Source: Capitulum mitella (Eukaryota; Arthropoda; Thecostraca; Pollicipedomorpha; Pollicipedidae). Taken from it: DNA of 64,000 nucleotides. The first letter of the stretch is position 1; each line of letters opens with the position of its first letter. The notes below the pieces were generated by a model. That model was not told the DNA's origin. It did no database searches and worked only from the letters and a program-made list of their open reading frames with translations. The position numbers and the translations under genes are program-made. This document shows positions 22,211-31,779 of the stretch, piece after piece. The stretch is from the NCBI GenBank assembly GCA_030062745.1, contig CP099849.1:15189307-15253306 (forward strand), written 5' to 3'.

Positions 22211-23250
22211 GGCGATAAAGCAAACAGACCTGCTCCGACAAATGCATTAGCCGACGCGGACTGGCACTACCGGCGTTCACACGTGTTACGGACGAACAGC
22301 GCTGCGGGCGGCCGCCAATGGCTGTCCGCCTGGCGCCCCGCACGCGCTCCGTGAAAGGAGAAAAGGACATACGCGCCTGTTCTGCTGTTGAAGTCCAGGA
22401 GGAGCTCATCTTGTCAACAGCCAGCATCTCGTCCTGGTACGTTGAGCAGATAGCGGCTGAACCTCAACCCCGAGCTCGGTGCGGATCTTCAGACGGCCCC
22501 CAGAACCTGTCGAAACGGTCTCGCTGGGCCAGCACCATCGTGCGGAGAGACCGGATCCTCTTGAGGTTGTCGGACACGGTCAACCTTGTGCCTCACCTTG
22601 TGCCGCCTTCGTCACAGATGTCGTCATCCCCATTAGGAGCAAGCCAGGTGCGGCCCGAACAGAAATTAGAACGTCCCATCAGTCACGAGTACTCACTGGC
22701 GGGGCTTGCGACTTCTGCCCTGGTGCTCCTGTCCTCAGCTAGTGTCTCCCGACTGTCTTGTCATGAACGGTTGTGCAATGCAACGACAATGCAATGCAAT
22801 TGCCTACTATAAAGCACCGACAGCCCTCCCGGTGCGTCCACCGGGCGAGACACAGTGGTCTCAGAGTAGGGTCTGCCACAGTCTTCCTGAGGAGCACAAG
22901 CTACTTAGGGGAGTCTTCTTAGAACAGGACGAGTCTGTTCACCTCCTGCAGTTCCTGGATGTCTGGATGTCGCAGTTCCTGGATGTCAGCAAACACGTCC
23001 TGTACCACGAGATTCGGGCGATGGGCAGTACAATGGATGTACGTCGCTCTCGGTTCGACCTCCTTGATCCTGTGTCTGGCCGTCTGTCCGGAACAGACCA
23101 GCCGACCACAAGTTACGAAAACAAAATTAGTAGCCTGCAAACAAACAAGTAAAGAAGCTTCGCTTCAAAAAGTTCAGGATACTGTGTACATTTTACGTTG
23201 ACCTAACTAAACACAGACAGCGCCATTAATGTTTCTGCAGAAGAGTAATC
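22211..23250. other. GC-rich stretch with several open frames, unassigned
   Basis: Plus frames at 22318-22812, 22479-22742 and 22706-23152 overlap in different registers. A GTTCCTGGATGTC/GTCTGGATGTCGCA mini-repeat (22945-22990) is present. No domain or strong splice pair was found. Confidence 0.3.
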
Positions 23251-23252
23251 GC

Positions 23253-23412
23253 AGGCGCAGCCAAAGGGGGCCCGGGTAGCCCCCCCCCCCGCCCGAATTT
23301 CTTGTGAAAACCATTGCACATCGTCTTCCCAGCAGACGGTTTTCGTATGATTTCAGTTCACATTGGCCTCCGGGCTCCCCCCTCCCCTTAAGAAAATCCT
23401 GGCTGCGCCCCT
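23253..23412 (-). mobile_element. MITE-like family A, copy 3
   Basis: Nearly complete, with both inverted termini visible (GGCGCAGCCAAAGGGGG at left, AATCCTGGCTGCGCCCC at right) and a C13 run. It is the clearest example that the family has short terminal inverted repeats around GGCGCAGCCA. Confidence 0.85.
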
Positions 23413-23414
23413 GA

Positions 23415-24040
23415 AAGAAATAATTTGTAGTTGCCGATTTAGAAGCAAAATTTGGGTTTATGATAGTGTTTTTTTTTTATTCGAATACCATCAGATGACA
23501 ATGAATACAGACAGACAATGTGAATTAGCCGTGCGTTGCCATAACAACCATTCAAATGCATGTATTTACCCTACATCACACCAAACAGTCGCGAGCCGTG
23601 ACTGAGAACTTTACAGTTAATATCCTAGCCGAATGAGGAAACATCCTTGGATATCGAAAACAACTGTAAGCCGCGACCTATGCATGTGTTAACTTCAGCT
23701 GGGATAATTTACGATTTCACTGTACCTGTCCCTTGAAAATGTTGGGAATATAGTATCAAGAATAAAGAATTTAGAGTACGCGTAACTTCGTTCCGCATGC
23801 AACCAAGCGGGCAGCATTCACGTTATTAAAACTGTGGAACGTTTTAAAACAGTGTGGCTAGTTGAAACTGCAACGTTGATTTTGTACGTTTGCATTAAAT
23901 TGGCCATTTCTGCAATAACTGCCGACACTACACTAAATTTCAAGAACTAACTGACCAGCCTTTAATTCCATGATATGCTTTGAGGTTATTAACTATATAT
24001 TGTTATATTATATATATTATACAGTTATATTGAGCTCCTC
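23415..24040. other. No gene seen
   Basis: AT-rich sequence ending in a TATATTATATATATTATAC stretch near 24000-24020 that borders the truncated hAT remnant. Confidence 0.3.
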
Positions 24041-24044
24041 TGCA

Positions 24045-25010
24045 GTGTCACGCTTCCTTCTCACCTGGGAGGCAGCCAGACATCTTCGCGGCACCGTCAA
24101 AGCACTGCGTTCACAGGTGCTCAGGGTTCAGGTTCCATTTCTTGAGGACGTCGAGGACGATGGAAGTGATGGTCTCAGCCATGGTTGACGGTGCCTCGTG
24201 GAAACCTGCCAGCACCTCAGGGTCGATCAGGTCGGTGTTGGCGAAACGGCACCAGATCGCTGCCTGCTCCGTCCCGGTCGCGGCGTCCGCCGTCTCGTGT
24301 GCCACGATCGCCTTCCACGTCCTCCGCCACCTTCCGCTGACCTCGGTCGCCTTCACGTCCTCCGCCACCTTCCGCTGACCTCGAGTCGACAGCGTCTTCA
24401 ACATCTCATGCTGGATGTGGTGGGACGGCCAGACATGCTTCCGTTCTCCTCTCACTCTTCGCCATTCTCCCAGACAGGAGCAGTGGAACCTCTGTGAAGA
24501 TTGGGGTGGAGGGGGTGGGCAAACGTGATTTTTACCTAGTTTCTTTCATGCAACGCCAGGGGGTTTATGCTAAATGTTGCCCAAAGTTGTGGGGGTGGCG
24601 GCTGCCCCCTGCCCCCGTTCCAGCGCTCCTTCTTCCAGACTGGGATGGTGGCGACTGGCCACCTTTAGAATCCTGCAGGAGCTCACTGTGTGTTCTCTTC
24701 GTCTGAATGCCACACCTTGGACGGCGACCGTGGAAACCTCGTCGAAGATGGCAGAGAGGGCCGCTGTGTTGGATTCCACATCCTTCTGTTTGACCGTAAT
24801 CGCCAGGTTCAGTATTGGATTGCTCGGATGACGCCTGGTGGCCAGCTGCAAGACAACGAGCTGGTGTGTTTTGCAGTCCTCGTGTTGCATCAGCTTGGCG
24901 ATAGCGTTTTTTTCTGTTCCGGAATCCGTCAGAGGTAAACGCGTCCTCCATCTTTGCTGATGAAATCAGAAGTCCGGCTTGCTGAGCATCACAGCACTGC
25001 TGGCAGGAAT
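24045..25010 (-). pseudogene. hAT-type (DUF4371/ZMYM1-like) transposase remnant
   Basis: Read on the minus strand, the order of blocks fits the N-terminal half of DUF4371 hAT-derived proteins: KMEDAFTSDGFRNRKK (about 24900-24955, the family's GFRNWKKA region), KLMQHEDCKTHQLVV and then AVQGVAFRRRE (24700-24890), IQHEMLKTL (near 24395), AHETADAATGTEQAA (near 24290), and ANTDLIDPEVLAGFHEAPST, which leads to the CFDGAAKMSG block (24070-24110). The family's ADET motif reads AHET. A TGA at 24111-24113 stands where Arg (CGA) is expected before QCFDG, and at least two frameshifts separate blocks. The C-terminal hAT dimerisation half is absent. Clearly a dead, truncated copy. Confidence 0.8.
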
Positions 25011-25565
25011 CCAGTCCCGTTCCCGATCATACGCAATCCACCCCAACATCCACCCCAACGTGGTCGAAAGCGACGATACGGAGCCGCCACTGCCGGTTGC
25101 AGGGATGCCTCGTGCAGCTTGGTTGCTCTGGGGTGAGCACGGGACGGAGGTACAAGAGTTCCACGGGTAGTACAGGGTACAGATGGTGCAGGATCGGCAC
25201 AGGACTGTATCTCGAGAGGAGAAACGATTGAAATCGAGGACAGCGTCATCGGGCTATGTGTTGTAAGGTGTGTGGCGTTATACGCATATTAAACAATCAC
25301 AGGTTGGGCAAAATTGGTGTTCATCATGGGTCGGGCCAACCCTATTGGCTTGGGGCCGAATTATGGCGAGGTGCAGCCATTTCCGCAATGTTATGGGTCT
25401 GAACTGGACCGGGCCCTGACTTTGCCGCGCATAACGCTTTTTAACATCTCATTCCATGGAAGGAATGAGTCCTATCCATTGAAAAGTCGTGAAAAGTATG
25501 TGCGTTATACCAATTTACTATCGCTACTGGTATCGTTTGTGCCGTAATGGTTCTGAGGCATAGAG
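25011..25565. other. Mostly featureless; may hold the 5' end of the hAT remnant
   Basis: The expected TTF-type zinc finger of a DUF4371 element would lie here on the minus strand, but only disconnected fragments are visible. The repeat CAATCCACCCCAACATCC/CACCCCAACGTGG occurs near 25035-25065. Confidence 0.3.
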
Positions 25566-25569
25566 CAGG

Positions 25570-27087
25570 GCAGAGTGGTGCTCCAACGATTTTAGGGCAA
25601 AAGTTCGTATCGCAGAACCTCGTGGGACAAAACTTCGTCGGACTGAGATTCGTTGAACAAAAGTTTGTTTTGCAGAAGTTCGTCGTGTAAAAGTTCGTGT
25701 GGTGTAAAAGTTCGTCAGGGACAAAAATTCGTTGTGCAACAGTTCGTTGTGAAAAGGTTCGTCTATGTTAAAAGTTCAACGAGGGTAAACGCTCGTCGAG
25801 GACGGAATTTCATCTAGGACAAAAGGTCCTCTTGCAGAAGTTCGTCTAAGGCAGAAATTCTTCTAGGGCAAAGGTTCTTCTCGGACAAAAGTTCTTCTCG
25901 CAGAAGTTCGTCTAAGACAAAAGTTCGTATAAGGCAAAAGCTCTCATGAGGAAAGTTTGTATAGGACAAAAGTCCGTCTTACACAAGTTAGTCTAAAACA
26001 AGAGTTCGTCAAGGGCAAAAGCTCGTCCAGGACAAGTTCGCCTTGCTAATGGAAAAGAATCGTACTACAGAAGGTCCGTATGGAAAAGGTTCGTAGGGAA
26101 AATGCTCGTAAGGGAAAAGGTTCGTGAGGAAAAAGGTTCTTAACCAAAGGTTCGTAAACGTTAGGTTTGCATTGGAAAGATTCGTAGCGGAAAAGGAATG
26201 GATCTAATATAATAACCTACCCTAACCTCTTTGTTGGACCGAACCAAGTCCGGTCGCACCCTTCATCGGCCTGCGGCCTCTGGTATCCAATACAGCGCCC
26301 TCGGTGAGCGGTTACGCGTTCGGCGCGGACCCGAAGTGAACCTTTTCCTACCTTTTACGAACCTTTGGCAACGAACATTTTTCCTTTCAAACTTTTTCCC
26401 TTACGAACCTTTTTCCTACGAACCTTTTCCATACGGACCTTTTGCGGTTCAAAGTCATCGAGTCACGCACCTTTTCCGATACGCACATTTTACCATACGA
26501 GCATTTACCATACGAACCTTATGTATAAGAACCTTTGGCTGCAAACCGTTTCCCATACGAACCCTTGACTTACAAACGTTGGTCCGGTTACCCGCTCGCC
26601 TGTGACTCGGGCAGGTTCATGCGGTGCACAGTGGTTAAAGTGGGATATGCACCGGTTGGAATGAGATCAGTTCCGGATCCGGCCATGGCGAATCAGAGCC
26701 TCATTCACCAGCATGATTCCACTAGTTGTCGTCTGACAGTTGGCAATTTTTCTTGACTGCACGGGCATTGCCCTTAAGGACTTTGTTGCGAGAACCATTT
26801 GACACGGACAGGGTTTTTTCCTGGACAATTTTTTCCTTAGACGAACTTTTGTCCCAAACGAATTTTTGCGGGGCGAACTTTTATCATGGACGAACTCTTG
26901 TCCAAGACGATCTTATGTCCTATACAAGCTTCCGTTGGGCGAACTTTTGTCCTATACGAACTTAAGCGAAACGAACTTTTGCCCTAGATGAGGTTTTGTC
27001 TGACGAACTTTTGTCATTACGAACTTTTAACCCATAAATTATTGCCCTACGAACTTTCGCCCGACGACCGTCTGCCCGAAAACCGCT
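25570..27087. mobile_element. Foldback-type element 1, arms of ~17-20 bp subrepeats
   Basis: The left arm (25570-26195) is a degenerate tandem array of GGACAAAAGTTCGTCTA-like units. The right arm (26338-26590 and 26785-27087) is the same unit reversed, TAGACGAACTTTTGTCC. The outer ends match: ACGATTTTAGGGCAAAAG at left, and reversed CGGTTTTCGGGCAGACGG at right. The middle (26200-26337) includes AACCTACCCTAACCTC. The right arm is split by unrelated GC-rich sequence (26590-26785). Long inverted arms built of short direct repeats are the defining structure of foldback (FB-type) elements. No transposase frame is present; repetitive peptides read from the arms are artefacts. Confidence 0.75.
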
Positions 27088-27271
27088 CCAACGGTTTGTA
27101 AAGCATAGACGATACAGGAAGCGATGCGATGATGGCTTGCTTTGCTATTTCGAAACGACTCACTATTTCTTGTTTTCGATCTCTCCGTTAACCCATGATC
27201 CTACCACACGAGGAAGCAGCGTCTGGTTTATGAGACCCAAAGCATACGTCTGACAGTCCTGGTCTCTGCAG

Positions 27272-27458
27272 GATGAAGGAGCCGACACGACGGAGCAAAT
27301 ACTTCCGGAGCCGGTCTCCGGTCCACGAGCCTCTGTCGACCAAAGCTGGCGCCACCGTGGAGGGCGGCGCCGAGGAGAAACACTGGAGGATCCAGATGAT
27401 GATCGAGTACACTGCAATACCCGAGAGCAGCGAACACGAGCCTGAACACGACGGAAAG
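27272..27458 (+). CDS. Probable coding exon of an unrecognised gene
   Basis: A strong acceptor (TGGTCTCTGCAG, ending 27271) and a good donor (GGAAAG|GTAGGT at 27459) enclose an open frame. After one base it reads 62 codons starting MKEPTRRSKYFRSRSPVHEP and ending SSEHEPEHDGK, so the donor is phase 0. The peptide is charged, Ser/Arg/Glu-rich at the start, with a more ordered centre (EEKHWRIQMMIEYTAIP). The ATG directly after the acceptor could be an initiator or simply an internal Met. Local GC is high relative to the flanks. No family was recognised. It could belong to the same long gene as the exon at 42008, but nothing here proves it. The overlapping minus frame (27163-27603) lacks splice support. 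Confidence 0.45.
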
Positions 27459-27599
27459 GTAGGTGACTGGCAGAAGGGCTCCGGCGGGTGCCGAGGGCTT
27501 CAGGGCGGAGAGACGGCTCGGTGCGCTGGCCGGTCAGGCGGACGCGGAGTGGGGCAGGTGGCGCTGCTGGCCCGTTACCGGCCGAACCAGCGACGCAGC

Positions 27600-28500
27600 C
27601 CACTACCAGGAGAATACGAAACCTCAGTCTTATAGATGGTTACTGCGTCTGCAATAGTTTGAACACAAAGTATCTGGCACTTTTAAGAGTGAAATTTGAT
27701 GACTGTGTGTACAGCGTTCGCAAATCCGGTTTTGGCACAGATGTTGGAATGGAAAAACGAAACAAAGGTCGATTCTGGGAGCACTCCCAAAGTCCACTTG
27801 GAAAATGGAAATATTCCTCATCACTGTTTTGTAATCAGTATGATATTGTCTGCATGAATATCAATTGATCACATCTACGAGTCAGAGTTTTCAACGCGGC
27901 TGTTGAATTTGTAGACGCAGACGAACAAGTTAAAACACAGCTGTTATACTAATTGTACACACCAGGAATAGGTTCAAAGGCAGGCTCTGCTGGGTCATAT
28001 TTCATACTTAAGATGCATCGCAAAACTTCCAGATAACCATCTGGATTGGTTTTTTGCACTCATTTCCATCGGGAAAAGTTCGCTCTCAAGCTTTGGAGTT
28101 TTTCATACTCTGTAATACGGGACATTCGCGAAGAGCCCGAGCATCAGACACCTTGATTTAAATTTCTGACATCTGGTCGCTGAGGGCAGGAAGATGACGA
28201 ACCTTTCTGACATGAACAAAACGTCAGAGTAGTTTCACACATATAAGCGAAAAAGGTCCTCTGTCGCAAGAAATAGTGAGAAGACGCAGAGGAGGGTTTC
28301 GCGTTCTCCATCTGAGACTCTTATAAGCTACCAGGCAGGGGCGGAATTTTATGTTTTTGATTGGGGATGCAGTCAGGGATACAAGCAACTTCGCCCACTC
28401 CCAAATGCGGATTTGTCATCGGGTTTGGGATATGTTTTTTTACGACCTGGAGCAATGAAAAAAATATAAATGAAATTATAACTTAAAACGTTGTATTTAT
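27600..28500. other. No gene seen
   Basis: AT-rich probable intron or spacer. A plus frame at 27488-27868 reads through the donor above and is not credited beyond it. Confidence 0.3.
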
Positions 28501-28660
28501 TTTTTGTATCGTCCCTGTATATGCAAACCCCTCTCCATATATCTGTCTATTTTTGACTACACATATATATATATATTGTCATCACTTGGCATTTTTAACA
28601 TATGCTTTATATTTTATACATGTTTTATGAACTTTTGTTATGTCTTATCTGGTGAGTCTT

Positions 28661-28663
<3 letters not shown>

Positions 28664-28716
<53 letters not shown>
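28664..28716. repeat. (TA)n microsatellite, about 26 repeats
   Basis: Uninterrupted AT dinucleotide run followed by CACATATATT. A shorter ATATATATATAT run lies at 28563-28576. Confidence 0.97.
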
Positions 28717-28724
<8 letters not shown>

Positions 28725-28989
28725 TTACCTAACGCTTTATTCAAGTGTATAGGCAAATATCAGGGAAAGCATACCAAAGTATCTTTGTTGAACTTAGGGT
28801 ATTCCACAAGGCCAGGTGAAGTTGAAAAGTCGAAATGTGGCTTCATGCGTGTTTTGCATTTATCTTCGAAATGATAAAAACGGAAAGCATGTGATTTATC
28901 ACAGGACTCTCTACTTGTGTTTCAAGTTTCACATAGATGTCACGTCTGATCACACAGTTATGACCAAAAATATTCTTGCACGTACCCTA

Positions 28990-29652
28990 TATGACGACGG
29001 CCGTAAGTAGGACATTAAGGATTACAGTCAACTAGAAAACTGATATCGTTTCTAAACACTACAAAAATGCGCCCAAGAACATTTCCAGTGACTTCGAGGT
29101 TACTTGAGGTCATCTGAGGTCAAAGGTCAACAAATCATCTGATGAAAATGCAGCCATGACAGTTCCCCTGTTCATGCCTCTGACACCACCTATGCGAACA
29201 TCACAAGCAATGTAATACGATTTGTACTTCGTAAGTATAAAATTACTCGGACAAGTTAAAGAAATATTGTTACGTTTTCTGCTAATTCGTTTTCAAAGAA
29301 ACATACTACCTATTTTACAAACCCTGTGGACGCCTATTAATTTTGCCAGAAGTAAACACGTGGGCTAAAGAGAAAAATTTCATCACTTACCAGTCGATTA
29401 ACGCCAGCTTCATCAAAATCGGCGCTTAACATCGGCATTACAAGAAGCCAAATATATCTCACTTCCGATTTTTTTTTACTCGTGTCCATCGCTTGCAACG
29501 TTTCCAAAATTTATCGTTTTAATGTAGTTCAAGTCATGTCGAACCGACTGCCATTTGTAATCAAATTGGACGGGTAATTCTCGAGACCTTAGGAGGGGGA
29601 ATGAGCCCCTCATACGGGAATGCCTTCATGCGTTGTGGGTACGGGAATAGGG
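28990..29652 (-). mobile_element. piggyBac-like element, second diverged copy
   Basis: The right end reads GGGTACGGGAATAGGG followed by TTAA at 29653-29656. Reversed, this is CCCTATTCCCGTACCC, matching the left terminus of the 579-1777 element. Internal matches in inverted orientation are TCTCGAGAATTAC (29576-29588, versus 661-673), GTAATACGATTTGTACTTC (versus the complement of 1023-1041) and CATGACAGTTCC (versus the complement of about 1083-1094). The left end is eroded or lost, perhaps near the TA tract. Non-coding. Confidence 0.65.
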
Positions 29653-29974
29653 TTAAACCTTACCTGACAAACAACCCCAGGGCTACCTGTTAACTTACCC
29701 AGACGTCGTTCGTGATTAAATGATGTGTTAAAAGCTCTTGCCTAGGAAAATACGATGGTGAGCCATGGACGTATCAAAGGAAAGGGCAGGCGAGCGAGGC
29801 GCCCCCTCCCCTCCCTTGGCATTTTGGCGCGCTTAATACGCCTAAGAGCGCACAATTTGAAAGCCTTAGCCACCGAAGACGGGTAAGAATGTCTGTGAAT
29901 GACATGGAAGCCATTCACGGACGAATGTTGTCCATGGACACAAAGACACCCAGTCTTTCAAGAGCTTCCGTGAT

Positions 29975-30055
29975 CGGTAGCTCAGTTCACGGCGGTAGCT
30001 CAGTTGGTAGAGTGCTAGGCTCTCCGTCCTGGCAAGAATGGTTCGGATCGCTCGG
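29975..30055 (+). other. tRNA-like sequence with duplicated A box; SINE head or tRNA relic
   Basis: GGTAGCTCAGTTGGTAGAG at 29994-30012 is a textbook Pol III A box/D-arm, and GGTTCGGATCG near 30040-30050 resembles a B box/T-loop. The first part, CGGTAGCTCAGTT, is also present at 29975-29987. I could not fold a convincing T-stem or acceptor stem, so it is not called a functional tRNA. It sits 55 bp before a MITE-like copy. Confidence 0.45.
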
Positions 30056-30105
30056 TGTTCGGCCGGCGGGTCAGCTGGCAACTGACCAAAAGAGGATCAA
30101 GCTCA

Positions 30106-30272
30106 GGGACGCAGCCAGGATTTTGTTAAGGAGGGGGCGGGGCGGAGCTCAATGTCAACTGAAATCATACGAAAACCGCCTGCCAGGAAGGCGATGTGCA
30201 ATAGTTCTCGCAAAAAAATGCGAGCCTGAGGGGGCGGGGGCCGGGTCCCCCTGAACCCCCCTTGGCTGCATC
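30106..30272 (+). mobile_element. MITE-like family A, copy 4
   Basis: Starts GGGACGCAGCCAGGATTTTG and ends CTTGGCTGCATCTG. The full internal consensus is present, including GCGGAGCTCAATGTCAACTG and GGCGATGTGCAATAG. Confidence 0.85.
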
Positions 30273-30275
30273 TGT

Positions 30276-30600
30276 GGTCAAGTTGACTACGACTTGACCG
30301 CATGGCCGTGTCGCACGCTTGGTGGCACGTTGAATTTTCGTCACAAAATTAACCGTTACCTGGAATTACCCGATCGAATAAGGGGGTCGAAGTTTGTGGA
30401 ACAAGCTATGCTTCGCAAGGCCCCGAATGGCTAACATCATCCCAGGGATCATTTGGTTCCAGTTTATAAAAAAAAGAAAAAGAAAGAATCGCCACTGTGA
30501 CGGGACACGGGCGTCCCTTTATCAAAAAGACGCTCCTGTAAAATCGAGGAAGCGGCCATGACATAGGGCACGTGCACTCCGTCTTTATAAAGCCGTCGTT
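30276..30600. other. No feature recognised
   Basis: Short A-rich stretch (AAAAAAAAGAAAAAGAAAGAA near 30468-30487) and no frame of note. Confidence 0.3.
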
Positions 30601-30604
30601 AACA

Positions 30605-30715
30605 CAGAGTTGTTTGACACAGACAGGACACGAAGGACACAGAGACGCCCTTGCGATCGTGTATGGGCGCCCTGACGTTGAAAAGGAGTCTCTGTGACAC
30701 CAAGGAGACCAGTGG
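30605..30715 (+). repeat. Isolated unit(s) of the ~62-bp repeat family
   Basis: GACGCCCTTGCGATCGTGTA followed by TGGGCGCCCTGACGTTGAAAAGG and TGACACCAAGGAGAC match the array unit at 34715-35280. The block is followed by a MITE-like terminus (GTGGCGTAGCCAGGGGC at 30713). Confidence 0.65.
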
Positions 30716-30794
30716 CGTAGCCAGGGGCAAAGGGGCCATGACCCCCTGGCGGCCGAACGGGCACCCCTGGGCCGAAGGCCCTAGTTCTTCGAAA

Positions 30795-30957
30795 AGTGTG
30801 AGGCGCCCTACGGGTACCTCACACTTACACTGTAAGTGTAAGTGTGAGGTGTGAGGCGTAAGTGTAAGTGTACACCTCACACTTACACTTACAGTGTAAG
30901 TGTGAGGTGTGACAGTGTAAGTGTGAGGCGCCCTACGGGCACCTCACGCTTACACTG
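30795..30957. repeat. Nested palindrome of GTAAGT/ACTTAC repeats flanked by a direct repeat
   Basis: GTGTGAGGCGCCCTACGGG occurs at 30796-30814 and 30921-30939 and is followed each time by ACCTCAC.CTTACACT. Between and around these, TAAGTGTAAGTGTGAGGTG and its complement CACCTCACACTTACACTTA alternate. Several mutually exclusive hairpins can therefore form within 160 bp. Confidence 0.9.
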
Positions 30958-31281
30958 TCCGAAATAGACAATGAAAGCGAAATAAGAATATTTTAACCAC
31001 TAAAGAAGGTTTACGAGAAAGCGGGTGAAAAAATGCAATCCGAATACACAAGAGGGCTTTGTGTGCTACGAAGCGAGGCCCGTGGTCTGAATGAGTGTTT
31101 TGGGGCCCCTGCTAGCTTGTGGGGGAATCCACTGCTTTCCTGGAGGAGACCCCCTGTTGGCCCATAAAGGGCCCTGTCACACTCTGAAGAGACCCACTTT
31201 CGGTCTGGATGAAGGCACCTGCCCCTGCCTCCAGAGGCCGATTGGGGTCCGTTGTAGACGGATAGGAAACCCTCTACAGCA

Positions 31282-31436
31282 GGGGCGCAGCCAGAACTTT
31301 CTGGGGGGAGGCAGGGCTCAACGTGAACTGAAATCATACGAAAACCGCCTGCTGGAAAGATGATCTGCAGTGGTTTTCCCAAAAAGTGCGGATCTTAGGG
31401 GGGCTGGACCCCGGGTTCCCCCTTTGGGTGCGCCGG
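31282..31436 (+). mobile_element. MITE-like family A, copy 5
   Basis: Begins GGGGCGCAGCCAGAACTTTC and ends TTTGGGTGCGCC. It is more diverged inside (GATGATCTGCAGTGG) than copies 3 and 4. Confidence 0.8.
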
Positions 31437-31516
31437 TGCTCTACCGACAAGCAGTGCCCCCCCCCCTAACCCCCACCCTGCAGGCTAAGAGGGATTCTAA
31501 ACGTTTATTCAGGGGT

Positions 31517-31600
31517 CCTTGCTTGTCTGTAAAGATGCCCCTGCCGACCCGTAAGGGACACCCGCCAGGTCGGCAGGAACGTCTTTACAGGCAAGCAGGG
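31517..31600. repeat. Imperfect 33-bp hairpin
   Basis: 31517-31549 pairs with 31568-31600 with about five mismatches and an 18 nt loop. The core stems are CTGTAAAGA/TCTTTACAG and CCTGCCGACC/GGTCGGCAGG. No T-run follows. Confidence 0.8.
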
Positions 31601-31779
31601 ACCCGTTTACAGTCCAGCGGAGCGCCCTACAAACCGACAGTAATTTTAACCACAGGGACTCCCACTGACTCGAGGGCCAGGCACGGATGCGGGGGAGGGG
31701 AGCGATGGGGCGATCCCCCTCCCCCTCTAAGGGGCCCCTGTTAGACATGACCCGAAGTGGCTCCTTATGAGCCTCACGG

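Noticed and set aside
26231-26605. Repetitive peptide frame (FSYEPFPYGPF type)
   Set aside because: It is the foldback subrepeat translated; units vary in length and lose frame, so not a repeat protein.
28504-28874. Ile-Tyr repeat peptides
   Set aside because: Translation of the (TA)n tract.
29991-30060. Functional tRNA gene
   Set aside because: A and B boxes are present, but the T-stem and acceptor stem do not pair.
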